From Firmicutes bacterium UBA5493 (GTDB lineage Bacteria > Bacillota > Limnochordia > Darwinibacteriales > Darwinibacteriaceae), in NCBI GenBank assembly GCA_002424045.1, contig DIPH01000001.1:12790-76789 (forward strand): a stretch of 64,000 nucleotides of DNA, given 5' to 3'. Made by a program: the position numbers and the translations under genes. Positions 25,057 to 34,347 of this stretch are shown piece after piece. Position 1 is the stretch's first letter; every line of letters begins with the position of its first letter. A model generated the notes under the pieces. It was not told the DNA's origin. It saw nothing but the letters and a program-made list of their open reading frames with translations, and searched no databases.

Positions 25057-26292
25057 ATGCAAAACAGAAAACGTATTGTCAGTATCTTGCTTCTTGCCGG
25101 TGTTTTGTTGGTATTCAGTGGCGTAATAGCCCACCTGTCATCTACGACTATACTAGTAGCCGAAGAGGCTCCTCGCGAAGAAATAGAACATGTGGCTACA
25201 ACCAGTGCGGCTCCTCTTATTGTTGACAATCCCTACGTGATCGCGGACATAGCCGAAGTGGCCAGTCCAGCTACGGTTTTTCTCTCTGTGGAATGGCCCG
25301 CCGTTGAGCAGGCTCCCAGTTCGAGATCAAGAACGGGAACCGGGGATCCGTTTTTCGACTTCTTTTTCGACTCGTGGTTCAATGATCCCTTCACCAACCG
25401 CCAACCAGTGCAACAAAGGAGTGCGGGGTCTGGATTTATCATTGATGAAACTGGAATTATCCTCACCAACCAGCATGTGGTGGGTAATAAAGGTGATGAT
25501 CAGACCATTACGGTTGTCGTTGATGTCCCAGGTCTAGATCGGGAATACCAAGCCGAGATCGTCGGCTCCGATTTTTCTTTGGACCTAGCAGTTTTACGAA
25601 TCATCAATGAAGATAACCACGTCTTTCCAACCGTACCCTTAGGAGATTCGGATGAATCTAGAATCGGCGAATGGGCAATTGCCATTGGCAATCCTTATGG
25701 CGAAGCACTACACCATACGGTAACGGTGGGAGTCCTCAGTGCGAAGGGTCGGGAGATCACCATCATGAGTCAGGAGACAGGAAAACCGAATACCTACAAA
25801 AATCTCATGCAAACGGACGCAGCTATTAATAGCGGAAACTCCGGCGGACCTCTTTTGAACATGAAGGGTGAAGTAATTGGTATTAATACAGCCGTTCATG
25901 CCGGGGCCCAAGGCATTGGCTTTGCCATCCCTATCAACGTAGCTAAGGACGTCTTGGATGAGATGATTGCAACCGGCGGCGTCAGTCAACCTTGGATCGG
26001 CATTTACCAGCAAAACCTAACCGAAAGCATAGCTAGTCAACTGCGGTTGCCCGATGAAAAGGGAGTCTTAATCGTTGATGTTGTTGAAAACTCTCCTGCA
26101 TCAGAAGCAGGTTTACAAGCTTGGGACGTCCTTAGGCGCATTGGAGATAGAGATGTGTTTTCCACAAGTGATGTGGGTGAAGAAATGGCCAAGTATACCA
26201 CAGGCGATGAAATCATGGTTACCATCATGCGCCAAGGTGAAATGCTCCTCATTCCCATCACACTCGGCGACAAGCCCGCCCATCTCAGATAG
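25057..26292 (+). CDS. htrA: Membrane-anchored serine protease HtrA/DegP family
   Basis: A 411-residue envelope protease. One N-terminal membrane segment (about 8-26) is followed by a linker, a trypsin-like domain with catalytic His140 (TNQH), Asp176 (SLDLA) and Ser262 (SGNSGG), and a single C-terminal PDZ domain (about 310-400) that binds substrate termini. It degrades or refolds misfolded proteins outside the membrane. The ATG at 25057 follows a near-perfect AAGGAGG site; the frame's earlier codons have none. Monocistronic, closed by a terminator at 26304. Confidence 0.95.
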   Translation: MQNRKRIVSILLLAGVLLVFSGVIAHLSSTTILVAEEAPREEIEHVATTSAAPLIVDNPYVIADIAEVASPATVFLSVEWPAVEQAPSSRSRTGTGDPFFDFFFDSWFNDPFTNRQPVQQRSAGSGFIIDETGIILTNQHVVGNKGDDQTITVVVDVPGLDREYQAEIVGSDFSLDLAVLRIINEDNHVFPTVPLGDSDESRIGEWAIAIGNPYGEALHHTVTVGVLSAKGREITIMSQETGKPNTYKNLMQTDAAINSGNSGGPLLNMKGEVIGINTAVHAGAQGIGFAIPINVAKDVLDEMIATGGVSQPWIGIYQQNLTESIASQLRLPDEKGVLIVDVVENSPASEAGLQAWDVLRRIGDRDVFSTSDVGEEMAKYTTGDEIMVTIMRQGEMLLIPITLGDKPAHLR

Positions 26293-26303
26293 TCTGGAAT
26301 ACA

Positions 26304-26337
26304 AAACAACCCTTCAACATGAAGGGTTGTTTTTTTG
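26304..26337 (+). terminator. Terminator of htrA
   Basis: Stem of 9-10 pairs (AACCCTTC with GAAGGGTT) and a short loop, followed by seven T residues, starting 12 bases after the htrA stop. Confidence 0.9.
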
Positions 26338-26346
26338 TGAACGTCT

Positions 26347-28284
26347 TTAGATGGAGGTTTCGGGCCCTGTAGCTCGTAGGTGTTCGCCACGCCCTCTAGA
26401 GGGCTCAGCTGGGACAGCGAGCTCTTCCTTCACCTCAGCCATGGCCTGCTCTTCTACGCCGGGCTCGTCTGGATCAACAAGTTCCTGACCTTCCATTAAG
26501 GCTAAGAATTCTTCTCTACTGAGGGTCTCTCGCTCCAGGAGTGCGTCTGCCACGGCGTCAAGCTTAGCACGATGTTCGGTAAGCAAGTTAGTGGCTGTCT
26601 CATAACTGGATTCCACGAGCTTGTGGACCTCTTCATCGATAATCTCCGCCACTCCCTCGCTATAGTTGCGCTCTCTAGAGATATCACGGCCTAAGAAAAC
26701 TAGATCCTCCCCATTGGGTCGTCCAAAGGTCAAAGGTCCAAGCCTCGGACTCATACCCCATTCCATGACCATTTTCCGGGCAATACGGGTCACCCGTTCG
26801 AGGTCATTTGAGGCCCCAGTGCTAATTTCATCCAGGGCGAGCTCTTCGGCGGCACGACCACCTAAGAGATTGACTAATTCATCTTTAAGCTTGGAGCGAC
26901 TGGCCACAAAGCGCTCCTCTTCGGGGAGCATCATGGTGTAACCGCCGGCGCCTCCCCTGCCCACAATAGTAACTTTATGGACTGGATCTCCATGTTTGGA
27001 GAAGTGGGCTACCACGGCATGGCCTGCTTCGTGATAGGCAAACACCTTCCGATCAATCTCATGGAGCTTGCGGCTTTTCTTCTCGGGTCCCATGAGAACT
27101 CTATCGATGGCTTCTTCGACGTCGAACATGGTGATCACCTTCCGGTTGGACCGAGCCGCTAAAATCGCCGACTCATTCAACACATTTTCTAGATCTGCCC
27201 CAGACATGCCAGGTGTTCTTCTAGCAACAACCTTTAAATCCACATCAGCCTGCAAGGGTTTGTTCCGACTATGAATTTTCAGAATCTCGGAGCGACCTTG
27301 CAGATCAGGACGATCTACAACTACTTTGCGGTCAAAGCGTCCCGGTCTCAAAAGGGCCGGGTCTAAAACGTCAGCCCTGTTTGTTGCTGCCATAATGATG
27401 ATTCCTGAGTTTGTTTCGAAACCATCCATTTCAACTAGCAACTGGTTCAAGGTTTGCTCACGCTCATCGTGCCCGCCGCCTAAACCTGCACCGCGCTGAC
27501 GGCCAACGGCATCCAACTCGTCAATGAAGATGAGACAAGGCGCATTCTTCTTGGCATTCTCAAAGAGATCCCGTACCCTCGAGGCACCGACCCCTACGAA
27601 CATTTCCACAAATTCCGAACCACTAATGCTAAAAAATGGTACCCCTGCTTCACCTGCAACGGCCCGGGCCAGCAAGGTTTTTCCTGTACCAGGAGGTCCC
27701 ACCAAAAGGACGCCCTTGGGAATTTTCGCTCCCACATCATTGAACTTCTTGGGCTGCTTTAAAAAATCTACAATTTCCACAAGTTCCTGTTTGGCCTCAT
27801 CAACTCCGGCCACGTGATCAAAGGTGACCTTTCGCTTGTCTTCATGATGCAGACGGGCTTTGCTCTTGCCAAAGGACATAGCGCGATTATTGCCACCCTG
27901 CATTTGGTTCATGATAAATAACCAGAAAATAGCCAACACAACGATGAACAGGAGATTGGGGAGTAGAGCCATCCACCATGGTGCTTGTGGCGGCAATTCT
28001 GCTTCTAACTGGACATTTCTTACTTCTAGGCGATCGGCAATGTCCGACATCTTACCCATGGGCACCAAAGCTGTGAAATTGGTCCCATCCCTGAGCCGAC
28101 CTTCAATATGTTGATCTCCCACAAGCTTTACAGATGCCACCTTATCATCATCGATAAATCGTAGCAACTCCGAGTAATAGAGTTCCTTTGCAGGAGACAC
28201 AGGCGAATAAAGATTACTAACAATAGACACTGCAATGATGGCAATCAGCAAATACAAACTGATTCCACGAAGAAGTTTATTCAA
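26347..28284 (-). CDS. ftsH: ATP-dependent zinc metalloprotease FtsH
   Basis: A 645-residue membrane AAA protease. It has a membrane segment near 7-24, an extracytoplasmic domain, a second membrane segment near 106-124, an AAA domain with Walker A GPPGTGKT at 196-203 and an M41 peptidase domain with zinc motif HEAGH at 418-422. It removes damaged membrane proteins and affects sporulation in Firmicutes. The TTG at 28284 follows AGGGAGGG by about 6 bases. It follows tilS, the usual arrangement, but has its own promoter. Confidence 0.97.
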   Translation of the reverse strand: MNKLLRGISLYLLIAIIAVSIVSNLYSPVSPAKELYYSELLRFIDDDKVASVKLVGDQHIEGRLRDGTNFTALVPMGKMSDIADRLEVRNVQLEAELPPQAPWWMALLPNLLFIVVLAIFWLFIMNQMQGGNNRAMSFGKSKARLHHEDKRKVTFDHVAGVDEAKQELVEIVDFLKQPKKFNDVGAKIPKGVLLVGPPGTGKTLLARAVAGEAGVPFFSISGSEFVEMFVGVGASRVRDLFENAKKNAPCLIFIDELDAVGRQRGAGLGGGHDEREQTLNQLLVEMDGFETNSGIIIMAATNRADVLDPALLRPGRFDRKVVVDRPDLQGRSEILKIHSRNKPLQADVDLKVVARRTPGMSGADLENVLNESAILAARSNRKVITMFDVEEAIDRVLMGPEKKSRKLHEIDRKVFAYHEAGHAVVAHFSKHGDPVHKVTIVGRGGAGGYTMMLPEEERFVASRSKLKDELVNLLGGRAAEELALDEISTGASNDLERVTRIARKMVMEWGMSPRLGPLTFGRPNGEDLVFLGRDISRERNYSEGVAEIIDEEVHKLVESSYETATNLLTEHRAKLDAVADALLERETLSREEFLALMEGQELVDPDEPGVEEQAMAEVKEELAVPAEPSRGRGEHLRATGPETSI

Positions 28285-28339
28285 ATTTTGCCCTCCCTTT
28301 CCAGAGCCAAGAGCACGGGAAATAGCGATACGTCAATCA

Positions 28340-28368
28340 ATTATAACACAAGGGTATGGGCGTGACAA
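28340..28368 (-). promoter_or_regulatory. Promoter of ftsH
   Basis: On the minus strand TTGTCA (28363-28368) and TATAAT (28340-28345) with a 17-base spacer, in the tilS-ftsH gap. Confidence 0.8.
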
Positions 28369-28381
28369 TATTCTGGCACCA

Positions 28382-29728
28382 TTATTCCCAACTCAAACGG
28401 AGTACCCTAACTGTTGATTTAGAGATTGCTCCTTTCGAACTCCTGCGCACCGTGGGGATCCATAGAATATCTTCTTGGTCACAGATAAGTGGCAAAAAAT
28501 CCCTTTGGTCAGCGGGAATATGCATGTCAATGAGAAGATCCTTCACCTTTTTTGATCCCACACCTCCAAAGGGTTTTATGCGATCTCCTTCTTGGCGAGA
28601 TCTCACCTTGAGGGGTAATTCAAGCATATCAAGGTCAAAATCCTCGCTATTCTCAGAAGGAGCTAGTTCATCCCTTGGAGCAATCTCGGCCTTGATGGTA
28701 AAATGACCGGCCCTGACTTGCCCAGGTAAGGTGAGTGTCATGGGAGACCACTCTTTCGCCACAAAATCCCCTACAAAGATGTACTCAACATTAGCTGAAA
28801 CCCATACTTGGGGAAGGGACAACCTAAAACTAGAACCCTCCGAGAGCCGCTGACGCCAGGTTTCAATATGGTTGAAGCCAATTTGCAGCAAGTTGCCCCT
28901 GTAGATCTGGAGTAATGCTCTGAGCACACGGCGCTGCATGGCTATGGATAGTTCGGCAAAAACCTTGCGGGGAAATAACACTTGGCCCCGTCGCCATTTG
29001 AGATGCTTCCCGGCAGTCTCCTCGGCCCTTTTTTGCAATTCCAGTTCATCTTCTCTGGCCAGGTCAGAGAGTTGAACCAACTGAGCCACGATCTCCGGAT
29101 TATACTCTTCGGCCAGCAAGGGAAGGAGTTCCTGACGAATCTTGTTACGCAGATAAACAGGCTCAAAATTGCTTTCGTCAACAACATAGGGAATCTCAAA
29201 ATCGTTACAGTATTGAAGAATTTCCTTCTTATAGACGTTCAAAAGAGGACGAATAAAAGGCCCTCTCTGGGGTGGAATTCCACCGAGGCCATGCAAACCG
29301 GCTCCTCTGAGCATACGCATTAGGACCGTCTCAGCTTGATCGTCTCCATGATGACCCAGGGCAATACGGTGATATCCATTCACCTCTGCGAAGTTTCGTA
29401 AGAGTTGGTAGCGAATCTTCCTAGCCCCCTGTTGTTTTGATTCGCCGCTAGATGACAAGAAGCCCGTGATATCATAGGCTTCAATTTGTGCGGGAACACC
29501 TAGCTTCTCTGCGTAGTCCTGTACAAACCTAGCATCTTTAGAGGCAGCATCGCGAAAACCGTGATTTAAGTGAAAAACCCCGATATTTCGAGGATTAAAG
29601 CGCCAGAGGAGATGTAGGAGAGCCACAGAGTCCGGCCCGCCGCTCACCGCGACCAAAACTCTATCCGTCGCCGTTACGGACAGAAGCTGAAGGTTTTTCA
29701 TGAACACAGGAAATAGATCACTAGCCAC
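28382..29728 (-). CDS. tilS: tRNA(Ile)-lysidine synthetase TilS
   Basis: A 448-residue enzyme that converts C34 of the CAU-anticodon tRNA-Ile to lysidine, changing its reading from AUG to AUA. The N-terminal PP-loop SGGPDS lies at 29-34, followed by HHGDDQAET near 145 and RPLLNVYKKEI near 185; a C-terminal TilS domain follows. The GTG at 29728 has AGGAGGG 10 bases upstream and overlaps the spoIIE stop by 8 bases, indicating coupling. An upstream in-frame codon would run far into spoIIE without a ribosome binding site. Confidence 0.95.
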   Translation of the reverse strand: MASDLFPVFMKNLQLLSVTATDRVLVAVSGGPDSVALLHLLWRFNPRNIGVFHLNHGFRDAASKDARFVQDYAEKLGVPAQIEAYDITGFLSSSGESKQQGARKIRYQLLRNFAEVNGYHRIALGHHGDDQAETVLMRMLRGAGLHGLGGIPPQRGPFIRPLLNVYKKEILQYCNDFEIPYVVDESNFEPVYLRNKIRQELLPLLAEEYNPEIVAQLVQLSDLAREDELELQKRAEETAGKHLKWRRGQVLFPRKVFAELSIAMQRRVLRALLQIYRGNLLQIGFNHIETWRQRLSEGSSFRLSLPQVWVSANVEYIFVGDFVAKEWSPMTLTLPGQVRAGHFTIKAEIAPRDELAPSENSEDFDLDMLELPLKVRSRQEGDRIKPFGGVGSKKVKDLLIDMHIPADQRDFLPLICDQEDILWIPTVRRSSKGAISKSTVRVLRLSWE

Positions 29729-31778
29729 TTGATGGTACCCTCCTATAGCTTTCAAGCTCCCAATCGGCCCGCACGAGTCGGGCCACAACCACCATCATAT
29801 CATCTTCTATACGACCATCGGCTACATCAATGCTGTCCGCAAGAATCGCCTCGGCCATGAGCGACATGTCGTCTGACTCCTGCAGACGCCGGAGGTTCCA
29901 ACACATCCACTCATCCTTCCGGGCAACACTGCGCTGGGCATCCAAGACGCCGTCGGTAGTCATGACTAAGACTTCGCCCTCCTGTAGCATTCTCCTATCG
30001 GATTCAACATCAACCTGCGATAAAACACCAACTGGAAGTGTGTGGTTGTAGATAATCTCCACCTCGCGTCCTCGCTTAATAAAACTTGGAGCTGCACCAA
30101 TCTTAGCAAATTCCAGTTGCCCCGAGAAGAGATCGACTACAACCAGATCGATGGTGACAAACATATCATCCTGATTACGCAGGATAAGTAAGCGGTTGAT
30201 CAGAGACACTGAGGTGGCAAGATCATAACCGGCCTTAATCATCCGCTCTAATAGACGCAGCGTCACATTGCTTTCGGTATGAGCCTTGAGGCCTACACCC
30301 ATCCCATCGCTTAATACGATAGCAACTTTGCTGGAGGCGATCTCAAAGGTGATCTGATTGTCTCCCGACACTTCTTGACTGGCCACTTTGGCCTTTCCGA
30401 TTTCCACTTTATAATGTGGACAGGGAGATATTTTAAACCCACAGGTTTTCTCCGATTGGCAATTGCGGTTCGTTACGCCATAGCGTTGCGATTCAATGGT
30501 ACCACTGGCAAAATCAGCGACCTCTCGGCAGAAGGTCCCTGTACCGCATGGCCCTTTTCGAGCTCCATAGATCTCATACCCATCGAGTGTGGGCAATACG
30601 GTAATATGAGAAAGATCACTCTGAGAAAAACGCCTCAGGAGAACCTCCTCGAGCTCCTTGGTAAAGGCCGCCTCAGGCGAGAAGGATGTTTTCATGGTTT
30701 TCAACAGCTCTGCCATACTGTGCATCTGTCTGTGAAAGAGAGGATTTTCGTTATCCAGCAGATTATTTTCCAACTCCTCAAAGACGGTGAGATATCCATC
30801 GATTTTTTTGTCAAATACTTTCTTAAGATGCTCATCATAGCCCTGGCTTTGTTTTTGATGGGAGTCTGTACCAGGGACTATACGGGCTAGGAGATTTAGG
30901 CGTTCTTGAGGTACCCTCCCCGCGAACCAAACAGCTGCAAGTATTACGAAGAGCCACGTGATGGTCTCAGCATCCGCGGGTCCCGAAGCAGAGAAGACCA
31001 AGGCCAAAAGGGAACCCACATAGTAGCCCCAATTAAATTTGTGAAAAAAGCCAGTCAGAAGACTGGCAATCACAATGAACAACACCATTTGGACCGGTTC
31101 GCCCAAGAGGAGTGCCAAGAGGGCTAAGGCAGGACCTAGAACACAAGAAACACCCAGACCGCCCAGGCGCGCCCCTAAGGCAATCAGGGTACACACTAAG
31201 AACAGGCGAGGCGAGAACCCTCCCCAATTCCAATTGACGGACACCGTTAGGGTCAAGGCAAATAGAAACGCATACAACTCCGCCCAACCCAATTGCTTCT
31301 CGAAGCATCGCTCCAAGGCAGGATACAGCAATCTATAGATAAATACAGCAAAAACACATTCGGTAACGGCCACGATAATGACCATGGGAATCGGTTGCAA
31401 GAGGTAGTGCAAAACCAGCTTGACACCTAGAAGGCTCGTGATCAGCCAGGTTCTACCCTTCTTTTCACCTACTCCTGGTGCGAAGGAAATGACAGCCAAG
31501 GCCCCATAATAGGGCAAAGACAAGCGAAAGCCAACATAGCTTGTCAACCCTAAAGCAACGCCCACAAGTGGAAGACCAAGTTGTTTAGGTCGTAGCCTTC
31601 GAAAGACGGCCACATAAGCCAGACCAAAAGGCCAGATTTCGCCGAAGATCGCTGCCCTTCCCGCCAAAAAACCAATCATGCCCCAGGCGAGGGGTGAGTT
31701 GGCCCAGCCCATTAATACTTGGTAGAACTTAAATCTATCCTCACCTGACGATACAGGCAGTGACAGCGTCTTCGCCAC
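29721..31778 (-). CDS. spoIIE: Stage II sporulation protein E (PP2C phosphatase)
   Basis: A 685-residue membrane phosphatase that dephosphorylates SpoIIAA to activate sigma-F in the forespore and takes part in asymmetric septation. About ten hydrophobic segments fill residues 25-300, a linker follows, and the PP2C/SpoIIE domain with SDGMGVGLKAH near 500 and TTDGVLDAQ near 635 ends the protein. It is shorter than the 827-residue B. subtilis protein, mainly in the linker. The GTG at 31778 follows GGAAGGAG. No SpoIIAA/AB or sigma-F gene is in view. A Spo0A-type promoter precedes it. Confidence 0.96.
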   Translation of the reverse strand: MAKTLSLPVSSGEDRFKFYQVLMGWANSPLAWGMIGFLAGRAAIFGEIWPFGLAYVAVFRRLRPKQLGLPLVGVALGLTSYVGFRLSLPYYGALAVISFAPGVGEKKGRTWLITSLLGVKLVLHYLLQPIPMVIIVAVTECVFAVFIYRLLYPALERCFEKQLGWAELYAFLFALTLTVSVNWNWGGFSPRLFLVCTLIALGARLGGLGVSCVLGPALALLALLLGEPVQMVLFIVIASLLTGFFHKFNWGYYVGSLLALVFSASGPADAETITWLFVILAAVWFAGRVPQERLNLLARIVPGTDSHQKQSQGYDEHLKKVFDKKIDGYLTVFEELENNLLDNENPLFHRQMHSMAELLKTMKTSFSPEAAFTKELEEVLLRRFSQSDLSHITVLPTLDGYEIYGARKGPCGTGTFCREVADFASGTIESQRYGVTNRNCQSEKTCGFKISPCPHYKVEIGKAKVASQEVSGDNQITFEIASSKVAIVLSDGMGVGLKAHTESNVTLRLLERMIKAGYDLATSVSLINRLLILRNQDDMFVTIDLVVVDLFSGQLEFAKIGAAPSFIKRGREVEIIYNHTLPVGVLSQVDVESDRRMLQEGEVLVMTTDGVLDAQRSVARKDEWMCWNLRRLQESDDMSLMAEAILADSIDVADGRIEDDMMVVVARLVRADWELESYRRVPSSG

Positions 31779-31803
31779 ACAATCATCTCCTTCCAGCCTA
31801 CTT

Positions 31804-31837
31804 ACAATAGCAGGAAAACGTAAAGGGACGTGTCGAA
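31804..31837 (-). promoter_or_regulatory. Spo0A-type promoter of spoIIE
   Basis: A Spo0A box, TGTCGAA on the plus strand at 31831-31837, overlaps a -35-like TCGACA on the minus strand. TATTGT (-10, 31804-31809) lies 21 bases further on. An over-long 21-base spacer with a 0A box at -35 is the known arrangement of the B. subtilis spoIIE promoter. Confidence 0.7.
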
Positions 31838-31883
31838 GACTGTGGAAAAGGCAAATTACTTCTCACATTTTTCCGATATATGC

Positions 31884-31915
31884 GAAAAAACCCTACAAAA
31901 TTTGTAGGGTTTTAT
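31884..31915 (-). terminator. Terminator after tRNA-Met
   Basis: A 12-13 pair stem (AACCCTACAAA with TTTGTAGGGTT) followed on the minus strand by six T residues, just after the tRNA 3' end. The stem is symmetrical enough to work on the other strand too. Confidence 0.85.
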
Positions 31916-31923
31916 GGCTTTTT

Positions 31924-32000
31924 TGGTAGCGGCGGCTGGATTTGAACCAGCGACTCTACGGGTATGAACCGTATGCTCTGACCAACTGAGCTACGCCGCC
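31924..32000 (-). tRNA. tRNA-Met (CAU anticodon, elongator type)
   Basis: A 77-base gene with encoded CCA, acceptor stem GGCGGCG/CGCCGCT-type pairing, D-loop AGCTCAGTTGGTCAGAGC, anticodon CAT in GGTTCATACC and T loop GGTTCAAATCC. It closely resembles the elongator tRNA-Met of Bacillus, and its first pair is G-C, unlike an initiator. The alternative, tRNA-Ile2 (lysidine), has the same anticodon; the adjacent tilS gene makes that worth checking, but the sequence favours Met. Confidence 0.93.
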
Positions 32001-32011
32001 AGACATTGTAT

Positions 32012-32040
32012 ATTATACAGAGCCCCTACCCCAATGTCAA
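32012..32040 (-). promoter_or_regulatory. Consensus promoter of tRNA-Met
   Basis: On the minus strand, perfect TTGACA (32035-32040) and TATAAT (32012-32017) with a 17-base spacer, ending 11 bases from the tRNA. Confidence 0.92.
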
Positions 32041-32062
32041 GAGTACTTTTAGGACCTTCAAG

Positions 32063-34168
32063 CTAAAACAAATGGTTTTGAATGATGAAGGAAGCAAAGA
32101 CCACAGAAATCATGGATATCAACTTAATGAGGATGTCTAGGGATGGCCCCACAGTATCTTTTAGAGGGTCTCCCACCGTGTCGCCGGTAACAGCTGCATG
32201 GTGAGCTTCGGAACCTGGTCCGCCATGATGCCCTTCTTCAATGTATTTCTTGGCATTATCCCACGCTCCACCAGAATTTCCAGTAAAGACCGCTAATCCA
32301 ATTCCTGACAAAAGACCTCCAGTTAGTATACCCATGACACCCTCTACCCCAAAGATCAGACCGCCCACTATAGGAGTAAGAACTGCCAACACAGCAGGGA
32401 CAATCATCTCTTTAAGGGATGCTTGAGTACAAATATCCACACACAAAGCATAGTCTGGTTTAGCCTCTCCCTCGAGAAGACCTTTAATCTCCCTGAATTG
32501 ACGCCGCACTTCTTCCACAACCTTTTGTGCAGTACGCCCAACAGCCGTCATGGCCATGGCGCTAAACACAAAGGCAAGCATGCTTCCTAACAGGAGTCCA
32601 GCCAAGACATTGGTATTTAGCACTGTGAAATCCAAGGCCAAATCCAGACCAAGGTCATTGATGATTAATACAACCTGATCACGATAGGCGGCAATTAGAG
32701 CTAAAGCTGTTAGTGCAGCTGAGCCAATACAGAAACCCTTACCCGTTGCTGCAGTTGTATTACCCAAAGAATCTAGGGCATCAGTGCGTTCGCGTACAAT
32801 GTGTGGTTGATGACTCATTTCCGCAATTCCGCCAGCATTATCCGCGATAGGTCCATAAGCGTCTGTAGCCAACGTGACTCCGAGGGTACTGAGCATACCA
32901 ACCGATGCCAATCCGATACCGTACAGGCCAAGGCTAAAGTTACCTGCTCCTCCAGCAACAAGGAAGCTTGCCATAATGGTGGCCACAATTAAGAGGGTGA
33001 AAGATCCTAAGGAACCCATACCAACAGCCAAGCCTTGGATAACCACCGTGGCATGTCCAGATACGGCACTTTCGGCCACTCCCTTCGTTGGCTTATACTG
33101 TGCTGAAGTGTAGTATTCGGTAATCAAGCCAATACCAATACCACAAATGAGACCGAAAAGGACGGAAAAGTACAATCCCACGCGGCTCCAGCCAAAGGCA
33201 CTTACAACAATAGGAAGAGTGACTACTGCAATAATACCGGCAGCGGTAAAGGTTCCTTTGCGTAAAGCCAAAAGAAGCTCTTTTTGATTTGCGTCTTCTC
33301 CGGTCTTGATAAAACGTAGACCAATGATAGAAGCAAGAATGCCGGCTGCAGCCAAGGCCATGGGTACTGCAATGCCCATCGTACCAAAGCCAGCCCCTAC
33401 AGCCAGTGCCAAGGTAGCAATGATGGCTCCCACATAGGACTCAAACAGGTCGGCTCCAAGGCCAGCAATGTCCCCCACATTGTCACCGACGTTATCGGCA
33501 ATTACCGCTGGATTCCGGGGATCATCCTCTGGAATATTTGCTTCAATCTTGCCAACCAAATCAGCCCCCACATCAGCGGCTTTCGTATAAATTCCACCGC
33601 CAACTCTAGCAAATAGAGCCATCGAGCTAGCTCCAACCCCAAATGTCAGCATAGTGCCGGTAATCTGCTGAATACGAGCTGCCTCTCCCAAATTGCGAAA
33701 ATACCAGTTCAATAAGAAATACCAAGAGCTTAAGTGAAATAATCCCAAACCAACTACAACCAGACCCATCACGGCTCCTCCAGCCAATGCAACTTTCAGA
33801 GCACCGTTTAGACTGCTTCTTGCGGCATTCGTTGTCCGGGAATTAGCATGAGTAGCCATACTCATACCTACGAATCCTGCAAGTCCTGAAAAACCAGCCC
33901 CAGAAATAAAAGCCCAGGGCACGAAAACACTTAAATAATCAAAGTACACAAATACATACAAAACGACAAACATTACCAAGAAGAAAACTGCCACCGTTCG
34001 ATATTGGCGTCTAATATACGCTCGGGCACCGATCCTAATCGCTTCCGCGATTTCAATTATCTCTTCTGTACCTTCTTCGTATTTCATTACTGTGCGCCAA
34101 TAATAGACCACGAATAGTAAGGCGACCACCGCACTCACAGGTGCTAGGTAGATCAAATATTGAGACAT
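32063..34168 (-). CDS. hppA: Membrane-bound, K+-dependent-type inorganic pyrophosphatase
   Basis: About 701 residues with some 15-16 membrane helices. It couples PPi hydrolysis to H+ and/or Na+ export. Catalytic motifs are present: DVGADLVGKIE near 190, DNVGDNVGDIAGLGADLFESY after it, and the late GGAWDNAKKYIEEG and DTVGDPLKDT blocks. The GNTTAATGKG motif has Ala where K+-independent enzymes have Lys, so this is the K+-dependent class; which ion it pumps I cannot tell. The ATG at 34168 follows AAAGGG; an in-frame ATG twelve codons earlier is less supported. Conserves PPi energy in an anaerobic fermenter. Confidence 0.95.
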   Translation of the reverse strand: MSQYLIYLAPVSAVVALLFVVYYWRTVMKYEEGTEEIIEIAEAIRIGARAYIRRQYRTVAVFFLVMFVVLYVFVYFDYLSVFVPWAFISGAGFSGLAGFVGMSMATHANSRTTNAARSSLNGALKVALAGGAVMGLVVVGLGLFHLSSWYFLLNWYFRNLGEAARIQQITGTMLTFGVGASSMALFARVGGGIYTKAADVGADLVGKIEANIPEDDPRNPAVIADNVGDNVGDIAGLGADLFESYVGAIIATLALAVGAGFGTMGIAVPMALAAAGILASIIGLRFIKTGEDANQKELLLALRKGTFTAAGIIAVVTLPIVVSAFGWSRVGLYFSVLFGLICGIGIGLITEYYTSAQYKPTKGVAESAVSGHATVVIQGLAVGMGSLGSFTLLIVATIMASFLVAGGAGNFSLGLYGIGLASVGMLSTLGVTLATDAYGPIADNAGGIAEMSHQPHIVRERTDALDSLGNTTAATGKGFCIGSAALTALALIAAYRDQVVLIINDLGLDLALDFTVLNTNVLAGLLLGSMLAFVFSAMAMTAVGRTAQKVVEEVRRQFREIKGLLEGEAKPDYALCVDICTQASLKEMIVPAVLAVLTPIVGGLIFGVEGVMGILTGGLLSGIGLAVFTGNSGGAWDNAKKYIEEGHHGGPGSEAHHAAVTGDTVGDPLKDTVGPSLDILIKLISMISVVFASFIIQNHLF

Positions 34169-34347
34169 TCTTGCAGCATCCCTTTCCAAATAGTTGTAAG
34201 CCAATCTACCCCAGACTTAATAACTTATTTGCTATTTCCCCCCTAAATCCTGCTTGATAGTTTTATTACTATTAAATCAAGAAGAAAGAAAACTACGAGC
34301 TGTTGTCGAATGCTATCATAGGATAATATTGCTTGGGGGGTTATGCT

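Noticed and set aside
31924..32000. tRNA-Ile2 (lysidine-modified) instead of tRNA-Met
   Set aside because: Acceptor, D arm and anticodon stem match elongator tRNA-Met of Bacillus much better, although the CAU anticodon alone cannot decide.
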